The notes: a model not told the origin generated them from the sequence alone. 37,017 bases of DNA from an uncultured Pelagibacteraceae bacterium (GCA_902569465.1 CACFUE010000003.1:1-37017), one strand, 5' to 3'. Counted from the stretch's first letter, positions 19,826-28,820 are shown. Translations and numbers: made by a program.

Positions 19826-20890
19826 ATGAGTCTAGAACTAAAAAATGTAGAAAAAAAAGTTGGAATAGATACTCATATTCATCCTACAAGTCTTAAATTA
19901 GAAAAAAATACCATAAATGTACTTCTCGGTTCCACACTAGCTGGCAAGACAACATTAATGCAAATAATGGCAGGGTTGGATAAACCAACCTCAGGTGAGA
20001 TATGGTTTAACGACGAAAATGTTACAGGTATGAAAGTACAAAAAAGAAATTGTTCAATGGTTTATCAGCAATTTATTAATTATCCAAATTATACAGTTTA
20101 TGAAAATATTGCTTCTCCGCTGGCAATAACGGGAGTTAAAAATGATGAGATTAAACTAAGAGTAGGAAAGGTGGCTGAACTTTTAAAGCTATCAGCAATG
20201 TTAAATAAAAAACCTGATGAATTATCAGGCGGACAACAACAAAGAACAGCTTTAGCGAGAGCCTTAGTTAAAGATTCTGATTTAATTTTATTAGATGAAC
20301 CTCTTGCAAATTTAGATTTTAAGTTAAGAGAGGAGTTAAGAGAGGAATTACCAAAATTATTTGAAGATAGAGATTGCATTGTTGTTTATGCAACAACAGA
20401 GCCATCCGATGCTCTGATGATAGGTGGCAATACAGCAACATTATTAGAGGGCAAAGTTATTCAATATGGCAAAACGCTAGAGGTTTATAATAGGCCTGAA
20501 AATTTAATTTCAGCTAAAGTTTTTAGCGATCCACCGATGAATATAGCTGAGATTACAAAAAGTGGAGATAATTGTAAATTTACCGATAATGATGTTCAAT
20601 GGAAATCATCAGCAAAAATTAAGGATGGTACTTATAAAATAGGTATAAGACCTCATAATATTACAACTTATAAAGAGGGCAATAATTCAGTTGAAATTAA
20701 TGGCAAGGTTCAAATTTCTGAACTTAGTGGGTCAGAAAGCTTAATACACTTTACTAATGGAAGTTTAAACTGGGTTTCATTATCTAATGGAACTCAACAA
20801 AAAAATGTTGGAGAAGATACTAAACTGTACATGAACACGGATGAGTTTTTATATTTTGATCAAAATAACAGATTGGTAAACAATGGCTAA
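19826..20890 (+). CDS. glpS: Glycerol ABC transporter ATPase 1 (GlpS-like)
   Basis: Walker A GSTLAGKTT, signature LSGGQQQ, Walker B LILLDEP; switch His position is Thr (VVYATTEPSDAL). Confidence 0.87.
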   Translation: MSLELKNVEKKVGIDTHIHPTSLKLEKNTINVLLGSTLAGKTTLMQIMAGLDKPTSGEIWFNDENVTGMKVQKRNCSMVYQQFINYPNYTVYENIASPLAITGVKNDEIKLRVGKVAELLKLSAMLNKKPDELSGGQQQRTALARALVKDSDLILLDEPLANLDFKLREELREELPKLFEDRDCIVVYATTEPSDALMIGGNTATLLEGKVIQYGKTLEVYNRPENLISAKVFSDPPMNIAEITKSGDNCKFTDNDVQWKSSAKIKDGTYKIGIRPHNITTYKEGNNSVEINGKVQISELSGSESLIHFTNGSLNWVSLSNGTQQKNVGEDTKLYMNTDEFLYFDQNNRLVNNG

Positions 20891-21947
20891 AATAACTTTA
20901 AAAGATTTAAGTCACAGCTATTTAGAGCAACAGAATAATAATTCTGATTGGGCTTTAAGAGATGTTAATATTGATTGGAAAGATGGTGGAGCTTATGCTC
21001 TTTTAGGACCATCTGGTTGCGGTAAGACAACTTTATTAAATATTGTTTCAGGATTATTAAAACCAACAAAGGGCAGTGTTTTATTTGACGATAAAGATAT
21101 GACTTCACTCAACCCTGTTGAAAGAGATATTGCTCAAATATTTCAGTTCCCAGTTATTTATGACACTATGACTGTCTATGAAAACTTAGCTTTTCCATTA
21201 AAAAATAGAGGTCTTTCAGACACAGAAGTTGCATCTAAAGTTGAAGAAATTGCTGAGATGCTTGAATTGACAACTACATTGAATAACAGAGCATCAGGTT
21301 TAACAGCTGATGGTAAGCAAAAAATTTCATTAGGTAGAGGACTTGTCAGATCAGATGTAAATGTAATTATGTTTGATGAACCATTAACTGTTATAGATCC
21401 ACATTTAAAATGGGTTTTAAGATCTAAATTAAAAGAACTACATCAAAAAATTAATCGTACCATGATATATGTGACACATGATCAAACAGAAGCTTTAACT
21501 TTTGCAGATCAAGTTGTAGTCATGCATGAAGGTCAAATCGTTCAAACTGGAACACCCGTTGAATTATTTGAGAAACCTAAACATACTTTTGTTGGGCATT
21601 TTATTGGTTCGCCTGGAATGAATATTCTTCCTTGTGAAATTAAAAATGGTGAAATAAATTTTAGCGGTCAAAAAATACAAAGTCATAAAGCTATAAAAAA
21701 ATCAAATTTTAGTAAAACTCAAATAGGCATAAGACCTGAATTCATAAATTTTTCAAAAGATGGAATTCCTGTTAAAATTAAAAGAGTAAGTAATACTGGA
21801 AGACATAAAATTGTTGATACAGAATGTAATGGAGGAAACATCAAAATATTATCTAACGCTTCTACCGAAATTCCAAGTGAGAGCGCCCATATAACTTTCA
21901 ATCAAAAATATACTTATATTTATGGAGACAACTGGATTATTGAATAA
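20883..21947 (+). CDS. glpT: Glycerol ABC transporter ATPase 2 (GlpT-like)
   Basis: Walker A GPSGCGKTT, degenerate signature LTADGKQ, Walker B VIMFDEP, intact switch His (YVTHDQTEAL). Confidence 0.87.
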   Translation: MAKITLKDLSHSYLEQQNNNSDWALRDVNIDWKDGGAYALLGPSGCGKTTLLNIVSGLLKPTKGSVLFDDKDMTSLNPVERDIAQIFQFPVIYDTMTVYENLAFPLKNRGLSDTEVASKVEEIAEMLELTTTLNNRASGLTADGKQKISLGRGLVRSDVNVIMFDEPLTVIDPHLKWVLRSKLKELHQKINRTMIYVTHDQTEALTFADQVVVMHEGQIVQTGTPVELFEKPKHTFVGHFIGSPGMNILPCEIKNGEINFSGQKIQSHKAIKKSNFSKTQIGIRPEFINFSKDGIPVKIKRVSNTGRHKIVDTECNGGNIKILSNASTEIPSESAHITFNQKYTYIYGDNWIIE

Positions 21948-22813
21948 TGAACAAAACTATTAATCAAAAAGCTTGGTATTTTGTTATTCCCGTATTTGTT
22001 CTTGTTGCATTTAACGCAGCTATTCCTTTAATGACAGTAGTAAATTATTCATTTCAGGAAACTTTTGGAAACAACGTATTCGCTTGGGAAGGAACAAGAT
22101 GGTTTAAACAGATTCTATTATCTGAGAGATTTCATGCTTCATTAGGAAGACAATTTGCTTTTACTTTTATAATACTTCTAATCCAAATACCTCTAGGAAT
22201 TGCTATTGCACTTACAATGCCAAAAAAAGGATGGGGTGTACCAGTTTGTTTGATTTTAATGTCTATGCCGCTTCTAATTCCTTGGAATGTTGTTGGCGCA
22301 ATGTGGAATATCTTTGCACTCCCGGATATTGGTTTTCTTGGTCATTCATTAAACGCAATGGGTTTTGATTATAACTTTACCCAACAACCTGGCGATGCGT
22401 GGTTCACAACTATATTAATGGATGTTTGGCACTGGACATCTTTAGTTGTTCTTTTATCTTATGCAGGTCTTAACTCAATTCAGCCTGCGTACTATCAAGC
22501 TGCAGAAATTGATGGTGCTAGTAGGTGGGCAACTTTTAGATATATTGAATTACCAAAAATGAAAAAGGTTTTAACTTTAGCGATTTTGTTACGATTTATG
22601 GATAGTTTTATGATTTACACTGAGCCATTTGTATTAACAGGAGGTGGGCCAGGAAATACTACAGCATTTTTATCTATTGACTTAGTTAAAATGGCTTTGG
22701 GTCAATTTGATTTAGGACCAGCGGCTGCGATGTCATTAATATATTTCTTTATTGTACTTTTAGTCTGTTGGGTATTTTACAATTTAATGATGAAAAATGA
22801 GGCACAGTCATGA
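21947..22813 (+). CDS. glpP: Glycerol ABC transporter permease (GlpP-like, CUT1 type)
   Basis: Six-TM protein with EAA loop AAEIDGASRWATFRYIELP. Confidence 0.87.
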   Translation: MNKTINQKAWYFVIPVFVLVAFNAAIPLMTVVNYSFQETFGNNVFAWEGTRWFKQILLSERFHASLGRQFAFTFIILLIQIPLGIAIALTMPKKGWGVPVCLILMSMPLLIPWNVVGAMWNIFALPDIGFLGHSLNAMGFDYNFTQQPGDAWFTTILMDVWHWTSLVVLLSYAGLNSIQPAYYQAAEIDGASRWATFRYIELPKMKKVLTLAILLRFMDSFMIYTEPFVLTGGGPGNTTAFLSIDLVKMALGQFDLGPAAAMSLIYFFIVLLVCWVFYNLMMKNEAQS

Positions 22814-23610
22814 AAAAATATAAATGGTTAGTACCTACATTATATATAATTTTTTTAATGTTACCGATCTATTGGTTAATTAATATGTCATTTAAGACAA
22901 CTACTGAAATTATTAATACATATTCTTTATGGCCACAAAAATTTACAACAGAGAATTATGTAAAAATATTCACAGACAGTACTTGGTATATGGGTTACAT
23001 AAATTCAATAACATACACAGTATTTAATACTGTTATTTCAGTAGCAGCAGCTTTGCCTGCAGCTTATGCGTTTTCAAGATATAAATTTTTAGGTGATAAG
23101 CATTTATTTTTTTGGTTGTTAACAAATAGAATGGCTCCACCAGCAGTATTTGCTTTGCCATTTTTCCAGTTTTATTCATCTGTAAACTTATTTGATACTC
23201 ATATTGCTGTTGCTTTATCGCATTGTTTATTCAATATCCCTTTAGCTGTATGGATTTTAGAAGGATTTATGTCTGCTGTTCCAAAAGAATTAGACGAAAC
23301 AGCTTATGTTGATGGATATTCATTTGGTAGATTTTTCTTTAAAATTTTCGTGCCAACTATTGCAGCTGGAATAGGTATAACCATGTTTTTCTGCTTTATG
23401 TTCTCATGGGTTGAGCTTTTATTAGCTAAAACACTAACAGCCACTGCTGCAAAACCAATAGCAGCTACTATGACTAGAACCGCAAGTACCTCGGGATACG
23501 AACTTGGTTTATTAGCTGCAGCAGGAACTTTAACAATAATTCCAGGAGCAATTGTAATTTACTTTGTTAAGAATTATATTGCTAAAGGATTTGCGATGGG
23601 AAGAGTTTAA
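22810..23610 (+). CDS. glpQ: Glycerol ABC transporter permease (GlpQ-like, CUT1 type)
   Basis: EAA loop ELDETAYVDGYSFGRFFFKIFVP; ATGA overlap with glpP. Confidence 0.87.
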   Translation: MKKYKWLVPTLYIIFLMLPIYWLINMSFKTTTEIINTYSLWPQKFTTENYVKIFTDSTWYMGYINSITYTVFNTVISVAAALPAAYAFSRYKFLGDKHLFFWLLTNRMAPPAVFALPFFQFYSSVNLFDTHIAVALSHCLFNIPLAVWILEGFMSAVPKELDETAYVDGYSFGRFFFKIFVPTIAAGIGITMFFCFMFSWVELLLAKTLTATAAKPIAATMTRTASTSGYELGLLAAAGTLTIIPGAIVIYFVKNYIAKGFAMGRV

Positions 23611-23963
23611 TGTTTACAAAATTGTATGCAGCTACATGGGGTGACGTTGGTAAAGCCAAAGAAAAAGGTTTTTTTGATTTTGATTTATTTTCATGGATGG
23701 CTTGGACATGGCAAACGGCTGCTTTTTTTATTTTTATAGCTTTATGCATAACGGTAATGCTTATTTGGGAAAAGAAAGTACCAGGAGGTTCTCCAAGAAA
23801 AGGTATTTTAGGTTTAGATACAACTAGAGGTGATAGATTGTTTGTTTCTTTATTGGGCAGCGCGTTTATTCATTTAGCATGGTTAGGTCTTGTTGGTAGT
23901 CTCTTGTGGATAGCATCAATTATTTGTGTTGCTTATTTTATTGTTGTATTTAAATACGTATAA
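23610..23963 (+). CDS. glpU: Small integral membrane protein, DUF2160/GlpU-like
   Basis: 117 aa multi-TM protein; 1-nt overlap with glpQ at the position of glpU in rhizobial glp operons. Confidence 0.75.
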   Translation: MFTKLYAATWGDVGKAKEKGFFDFDLFSWMAWTWQTAAFFIFIALCITVMLIWEKKVPGGSPRKGILGLDTTRGDRLFVSLLGSAFIHLAWLGLVGSLLWIASIICVAYFIVVFKYV

Positions 23964-23966
23964 CAA

Positions 23967-24971
23967 ATGGTCAAAGTTGGAATTAATGGTTTTGGTAGAA
24001 TAGGGCGGCTTATCTTAAGAGCTTTATTAGAAAACTATAAAGGTAAAATTAAAGTAGTAGGTATTAATGATCTTGGTTCTATAGAAGCCAACGCTCACCT
24101 AATCAAATTTGATAGTACACATGGTACATTAAATCATGATGTAAAGACAACTAAAGAAGGTTTTCAAATAGGAGATCAGAATATCAAAGTTTTCGCTGAG
24201 AGAGATCCGTCTAAATTACCTTGGGGAAAAATTGGAGCTGATGTTGTTTTAGAATGCACTGGTTTTTTTTTAGATAAAAAATCAGCTGGCAAACACATAG
24301 AGGCTGGTGCAAAAAAAGTAATAATTTCTGCCCCAGCAAAGGAAGTAGATTTTACTGTTGTTCAAGGAGTAAACAGTAAAGATTTGAAAAAAGATCATAA
24401 TGTAATTTCTAATGGCTCTTGCACTACAAACTGCTTAGCACCGGTTGCCATGGTTTTAGAAAATTCTTTTGGTATTGAATATGGATATATGACTACTATT
24501 CATAGTTACACAGGAGATCAAAAACTTTTAGATACACTTCATAAAGACTTGAGAAGGGCCAGGGCATCCGGTGATGCAATGATACCAACTTCAACTGGAG
24601 CAGCTAAAGCTATGAGTTTGGTATTACCAAGTTTAAAGGGAAAACTTGATGGCACTGCTATAAGAGTACCAACACCCAATGTTTCTTTAATTGATCTTAC
24701 ATTCGTGCCTAATAAAGAAGTTACATCTGAAAGTATAAATAACGCTATGAGTAAAGCAGCTAATGGACCTTTAAAAGGAATATTAGCAACTAATTCAGCT
24801 CCATTAGTTTCAAAAGATTTTAATCATAACCCACATAGTTCAATTTTTGATTTAACACAAACTCAAGTTATTAAAGGAAAATTTAGTAGAGTTCTCTCTT
24901 GGTATGATAACGAATGGGGATTTTCTAACAGAATGTGTGATACGGCTATTCAGATATCTGGTTTAATTTAA
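23967..24971 (+). CDS. gap: Glyceraldehyde-3-phosphate dehydrogenase
   Basis: VGINGFGRIGRL, SNGSCTTNCLAP, HKDLRRARA, WYDNEWGFSNRM. Confidence 0.97.
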   Translation: MVKVGINGFGRIGRLILRALLENYKGKIKVVGINDLGSIEANAHLIKFDSTHGTLNHDVKTTKEGFQIGDQNIKVFAERDPSKLPWGKIGADVVLECTGFFLDKKSAGKHIEAGAKKVIISAPAKEVDFTVVQGVNSKDLKKDHNVISNGSCTTNCLAPVAMVLENSFGIEYGYMTTIHSYTGDQKLLDTLHKDLRRARASGDAMIPTSTGAAKAMSLVLPSLKGKLDGTAIRVPTPNVSLIDLTFVPNKEVTSESINNAMSKAANGPLKGILATNSAPLVSKDFNHNPHSSIFDLTQTQVIKGKFSRVLSWYDNEWGFSNRMCDTAIQISGLI

Positions 24972-25141
24972 TTTTTTGATTTTTCAGCTTCTTCAATCAA
25001 TCTAAGCGTATTTTTGGGAATATTTGAATTATCAAATTTATTTGATGACCTTTTTATAATTTTTTTATTTTTATCTTTGCTTATATTTTCAAGATCATTA
25101 ACTGCTGATAAAATTTCATCGATACTGTAATTATCATCCAT
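24968..25141 (-). CDS. Small acidic/lysine-rich protein, unknown function (57 aa)
   Basis: Not in the ORF track. MDDNYSIDEILSAVNDLENISKDKNKKIIKRSSNKFDNSNIPKNTLRLIEEAEKSKN. Start overlaps the pyk stop (TAATG); stop interlocks with the convergent gap stop. Confidence 0.65.
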   Translation of the reverse strand: MDDNYSIDEILSAVNDLENISKDKNKKIIKRSSNKFDNSNIPKNTLRLIEEAEKSKN

Positions 25142-26553
25142 TAAGTACCCACTTTATAAAGCCTAACCATATTTGTCATACCAGCTTTACCGAATGGTAA
25201 ACCTGCTGTAATAACTACAAAATCATTTTTCTTTACAAATTTTAATTTTTTTATAATTTCTTTTGAAATGGACATCATATCTTTCCATCCATTAGCATCT
25301 CTACTATTTATAGATTGAACACCCCAAAGAAGAGAAACTTGTCTACTAACATTTATGTTAGGGGAAATCGTCACTATTTTTGCTGCAGGGCGCATAGCTG
25401 AAACAAGCTTAGCTGACTTTCCAGAATTTGAAAATACTATTATAGCTTTAACATTAGAATTATACGCCATGTCTTTCACAGATAGAAGAATTGATTTAAC
25501 TGGATCTTTATTAGCTATTATAGAATTTTTAAAATCTTCTATATGTTCTCTTTTGTATTTTTCAGTTGAGAGTATTGTTTCTGTCATTGTAGAAACAGCT
25601 TGCGTAGGAAATTTACCGACCGCTGCTTCAGCGGATAGCATTACAGTATCAGCACCTTGAAAGATTGCTGTAGCGATATCATTTATTTCAGCTCGAGTTG
25701 CTGTATTATTTTCAATCATACTCTCCAACATCTGAGTGGCAACAATTACAGATTTTGAAAATTGAGAACATTTTTTTATTAAACTTAACTGTACTTTTGG
25801 TACTTCACTATGACCAATATCAATAGCTAAATCACCTCGAGCGATCATTATCGAGTCTGTAGCTTGAATGATTTTTTTAATATTTTTAAGTGCATGTTTA
25901 TTTTCAATTTTTGAAATAATACCCATATCTTTTTTAATTAATTTTCTAGTTTCAAGAATCAATTTTTCATTTTGTAAATAAGATAACGCAATCCAATTAC
26001 AACCAAGTTTAATTGCAGTCTTTATATCACTCTTATCTTTTTGAGTTAATTTATTAAAAACAATATCTAAATTTGGAACATGAAAACTTTTATTGCTCCT
26101 GAGCACACAATTCTGACTTTTACATTTAGTAATAATCGAACTACCTTTTTTACCGATAACAGAGAACAAGTACTTTCCATCATCTATTAAAATTTTATTT
26201 CCTTTCTTTAATTTTTTTAAAATTTTAGGGTATGGAAAATTTATTCTAGAAAAGTCTCCATTATTTTTTTTACTGTCAAAAATTAATTTTTGATTAAATT
26301 TTACTCTCTGACTTTCACTCTTGATTTTACCTATTCTTAGCTTTACACCCTGGAGATCAGCGATAAGAGATAGTTTCTTACCATTTTTTTTCTCTATTCT
26401 TCGAATTTTTGAAATAATTCTACCAATTCCATTAGTGTTATGACTAAAGTTAATCCTAAAAGCATCAACACCAAGTTCTACTAGCTTTTTCAACTTATTT
26501 TCACTGTAAATTGCTGGCCCTAAAGTAGCTATAATTTTTGCTTTTTTTTCCAT
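25141..26553 (-). CDS. pyk: Pyruvate kinase
   Basis: KIIATLGPAI, FRINFSHN, IISKIENKHAL, MIARGDLAIDIG, ATQMLESMIENNTATRAE. Confidence 0.95.
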   Translation of the reverse strand: MEKKAKIIATLGPAIYSENKLKKLVELGVDAFRINFSHNTNGIGRIISKIRRIEKKNGKKLSLIADLQGVKLRIGKIKSESQRVKFNQKLIFDSKKNNGDFSRINFPYPKILKKLKKGNKILIDDGKYLFSVIGKKGSSIITKCKSQNCVLRSNKSFHVPNLDIVFNKLTQKDKSDIKTAIKLGCNWIALSYLQNEKLILETRKLIKKDMGIISKIENKHALKNIKKIIQATDSIMIARGDLAIDIGHSEVPKVQLSLIKKCSQFSKSVIVATQMLESMIENNTATRAEINDIATAIFQGADTVMLSAEAAVGKFPTQAVSTMTETILSTEKYKREHIEDFKNSIIANKDPVKSILLSVKDMAYNSNVKAIIVFSNSGKSAKLVSAMRPAAKIVTISPNINVSRQVSLLWGVQSINSRDANGWKDMMSISKEIIKKLKFVKKNDFVVITAGLPFGKAGMTNMVRLYKVGT

Positions 26554-26618
26554 TAAGAGGTTTTTATGTTATAACACCACTTCTCTTAAAAAAAAATATT
26601 AAAGAAAAATTAATTTAG

Positions 26619-27707
26619 ATGAGCAATAAAAAAATAGGAATTTTAACGAGCGGAGGAGACTGCGGAGGTCTTAACGCAGCGATTAGATCAATTTTTTATA
26701 GAGCAAAAAATAAGTATAAAATGGATGTATACGGAATTAGAGACGGTACGGGTGGCCTAATCAAACGTCCAGTAGATGTTATTCAACTAACTCATAAAAC
26801 TTTTGGAGGATATTTGTTGAGACAGGGAGGAACGTTTTTGGGATCTACAAATAAAGGAAATCCATTTAAAATTCCAACAGATGATGGCAAATACGTTGAT
26901 AAATCAAAAGAAATAATTGAAGGATATCATTCAATGAAACTTGATGGTTTAATAATAATCGGTGGGGATGGCAGCATGCAAATTTTAAAAAAATTAGCCA
27001 AAGACGGCGATATGAAAATAGTAGCTATTCCAAAAACAATAGATAACGATGTAGGAGCTACAGAAAGTTCGATAGGTTTTCATACTGCTGTAGATGTTGC
27101 AACTCAAGCGTTGGATAATCTACAATCTACAGCCGCTAGCCATAGGAGATCAATGATACTCGAGGTCATGGGTAGAGATGCTGGACATATAGCTTTAAAC
27201 GCTGGTATAGCAGGGGGCGCTGACATTATATTAATACCTGAGATTAAATATTCAATAGATGGAATAATTAATAAACTTAATTCTATGAAAAAGAATGATA
27301 TCCAACATTCATTAATTGTAGTTGCTGAAGCAGTCAAAAAGGAGAATGGTTCAAGAGTAGTTAATAAATATATGGACGGTGAACAAAGACTTGGAGGTAT
27401 TGGGGATTACATAGCCCAGGAATTGATGAAAAAAACAGATGTTGAATGCAGAGTAACGTCACTTGGTCACGTTCAAAGAGGAGCTCCACCAACAGCGAGT
27501 GACAGAATATTAGCTAGTGCTTTTGGAGTTTACGCTGTAGATTTACTTAACCAAAAAAAATTTGATCGAATGGTTGCATGGAGAGACAGAAGAGTGGTTG
27601 ATGTACCTATTGATGAAGGCATCAAAACATATAAAAATGTCGAAAGAAAAGACTCATTAGTCGAAACAGCTCTCTCATTAGGAATTTATTTAGGAGATGA
27701 TATTTAA
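26619..27707 (+). CDS. pfk: 6-phosphofructokinase (ATP- or PPi-dependent, unresolved)
   Basis: ILTSGGDCGGLNAAIR, IIGGDGSMQ, IPKTIDNDV, EVMGRDAGHIAL, GHVQRGAPPTASDR. Confidence 0.93.
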   Translation: MSNKKIGILTSGGDCGGLNAAIRSIFYRAKNKYKMDVYGIRDGTGGLIKRPVDVIQLTHKTFGGYLLRQGGTFLGSTNKGNPFKIPTDDGKYVDKSKEIIEGYHSMKLDGLIIIGGDGSMQILKKLAKDGDMKIVAIPKTIDNDVGATESSIGFHTAVDVATQALDNLQSTAASHRRSMILEVMGRDAGHIALNAGIAGGADIILIPEIKYSIDGIINKLNSMKKNDIQHSLIVVAEAVKKENGSRVVNKYMDGEQRLGGIGDYIAQELMKKTDVECRVTSLGHVQRGAPPTASDRILASAFGVYAVDLLNQKKFDRMVAWRDRRVVDVPIDEGIKTYKNVERKDSLVETALSLGIYLGDDI

Positions 27708-28483
27708 TGAAAGATAAAAATTCAAATTTAGTCGCTAATAGACTTGTAAATGCATTCCTTAAAAATAAAGTTATAAATCCGATTTCAAGTAAATATACAA
27801 AAAAACTTTCGAATGCTGATAAATTTAGGAAATTATGTGAAAGTAAAATTCAAAAACCAATTGTAGGATTTAAAGCAGGTGGAACAGGGATACCTGTTAT
27901 AAAAAAATTAGGGGAAAAAGAACCTTTTTATGCATCAGTATATAAGCATAATGTAATTAAAAATAATAAATCTGTAAAAGTAAATAAATATACTTTAGGT
28001 ATTGAACTTGAAGTCTGCTATCTCCTTAAAAAAAGTTTTTTTGATTTTCAAAACAAAATATCGAAACAAAATATGAAAAAATTTATAAATTATATCGCAC
28101 CATGTATTGAAGTAGTTGGTTATAGGCAAAAGAAAAAAGGCATAAAGAGTTTCGGAGATCTATGCTCTGATTTTGGTGCGAATATAAAATTTATAATTGG
28201 TCCAAAAAAGAAATTTAGAAATAATAATGTCAAAAACTTAAAAACCAATATTTCTAATTCGAAGATTAAACAATCTGTAAATGGAAACACCAATACTGTT
28301 TATATTAATCCTATGAATTCTTTATTATTTGTTTTAAAAAAACTTCAGAAAGATAAAATAAAACACGATAAAGATTTTTATGTTTTTACTGGTTCATCAG
28401 TTGGAGTTGTACCAATTCTTAGTAAAGGTATCTATAAAGGCACAATTGAAAAATTGGGATCTGTTAAAACTAAAATTAATTAG
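27707..28483 (+). CDS. Fumarylacetoacetase/2-keto-4-pentenoate hydratase-like protein
   Basis: MhpD-like pattern: VGFKAGGTG, ALGIELE-like YTLGIELEVCYLL, APCIEVVGYR, FTGSSVGVVPI near the C-terminus. Lysine-rich and divergent. Confidence 0.7.
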   Translation: MKDKNSNLVANRLVNAFLKNKVINPISSKYTKKLSNADKFRKLCESKIQKPIVGFKAGGTGIPVIKKLGEKEPFYASVYKHNVIKNNKSVKVNKYTLGIELEVCYLLKKSFFDFQNKISKQNMKKFINYIAPCIEVVGYRQKKKGIKSFGDLCSDFGANIKFIIGPKKKFRNNNVKNLKTNISNSKIKQSVNGNTNTVYINPMNSLLFVLKKLQKDKIKHDKDFYVFTGSSVGVVPILSKGIYKGTIEKLGSVKTKIN

Positions 28484-28691
28484 ATAGCAAGTAACCACCA
28501 ACTACTAAAATGATAATTCCTGAAATAAGCTTAATATTTTTTAGCAACGACTGTTTCTTTTCACTTTGAAATTTTCTTTTTGAGAGAAAATAAATATTTG
28601 TTTCAGATTTATTTCTGAACTTAGGTCTTAATGGCGATGGGATTGATTTATTTTCGATATTTTTGAATTTCTTAGGATTGATTTGCAACAT
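28476..28691 (-). CDS. Small C-tail membrane-anchored protein, unknown (71 aa)
   Basis: Basic soluble N-terminus and C-terminal TM (LISGIIILVVGGYLLSN); 8-bp convergent overlap with the upstream gene. Confidence 0.55.
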   Translation of the reverse strand: MLQINPKKFKNIENKSIPSPLRPKFRNKSETNIYFLSKRKFQSEKKQSLLKNIKLISGIIILVVGGYLLSN

Positions 28692-28757
28692 GATCCTATT
28701 AACTCTATTTTACAAAAGTTATCAACAGATTATACCATCTAAAAGTGCGTCATTTAT

Positions 28758-28776
28758 GCTAATGATAATCATTCTC
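28758..28776. promoter_or_regulatory. Predicted Fur box 1
   Basis: GCTAATGATAATCATTCTC, 17/19 to the consensus GATAATGATAATCATTATC. Confidence 0.85.
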
Positions 28777-28778
28777 AA

Positions 28779-28784
28779 TATAAT
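28779..28784 (+). promoter_or_regulatory. Predicted -10 element for futA
   Basis: Exact TATAAT lying between the two Fur boxes, 37 bp upstream of the futA ATG. Confidence 0.55.
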
Positions 28785-28803
28785 GTAAATGATAATCATT
28801 ATC
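28785..28803. promoter_or_regulatory. Predicted Fur box 2
   Basis: GTAAATGATAATCATTATC, 17/19 to the Fur consensus. Confidence 0.88.
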
Positions 28804-28820
28804 AATAAACACGGGAAATA

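Noticed and set aside
20883-21947. GlpT-like ATPase considered as a decayed pseudogene because of the LTADGKQ signature
   Set aside because: Full-length ORF with intact Walker A, Walker B, Q-loop and switch His; the motif looks like a specialised feature of the paired ATPase, not decay.
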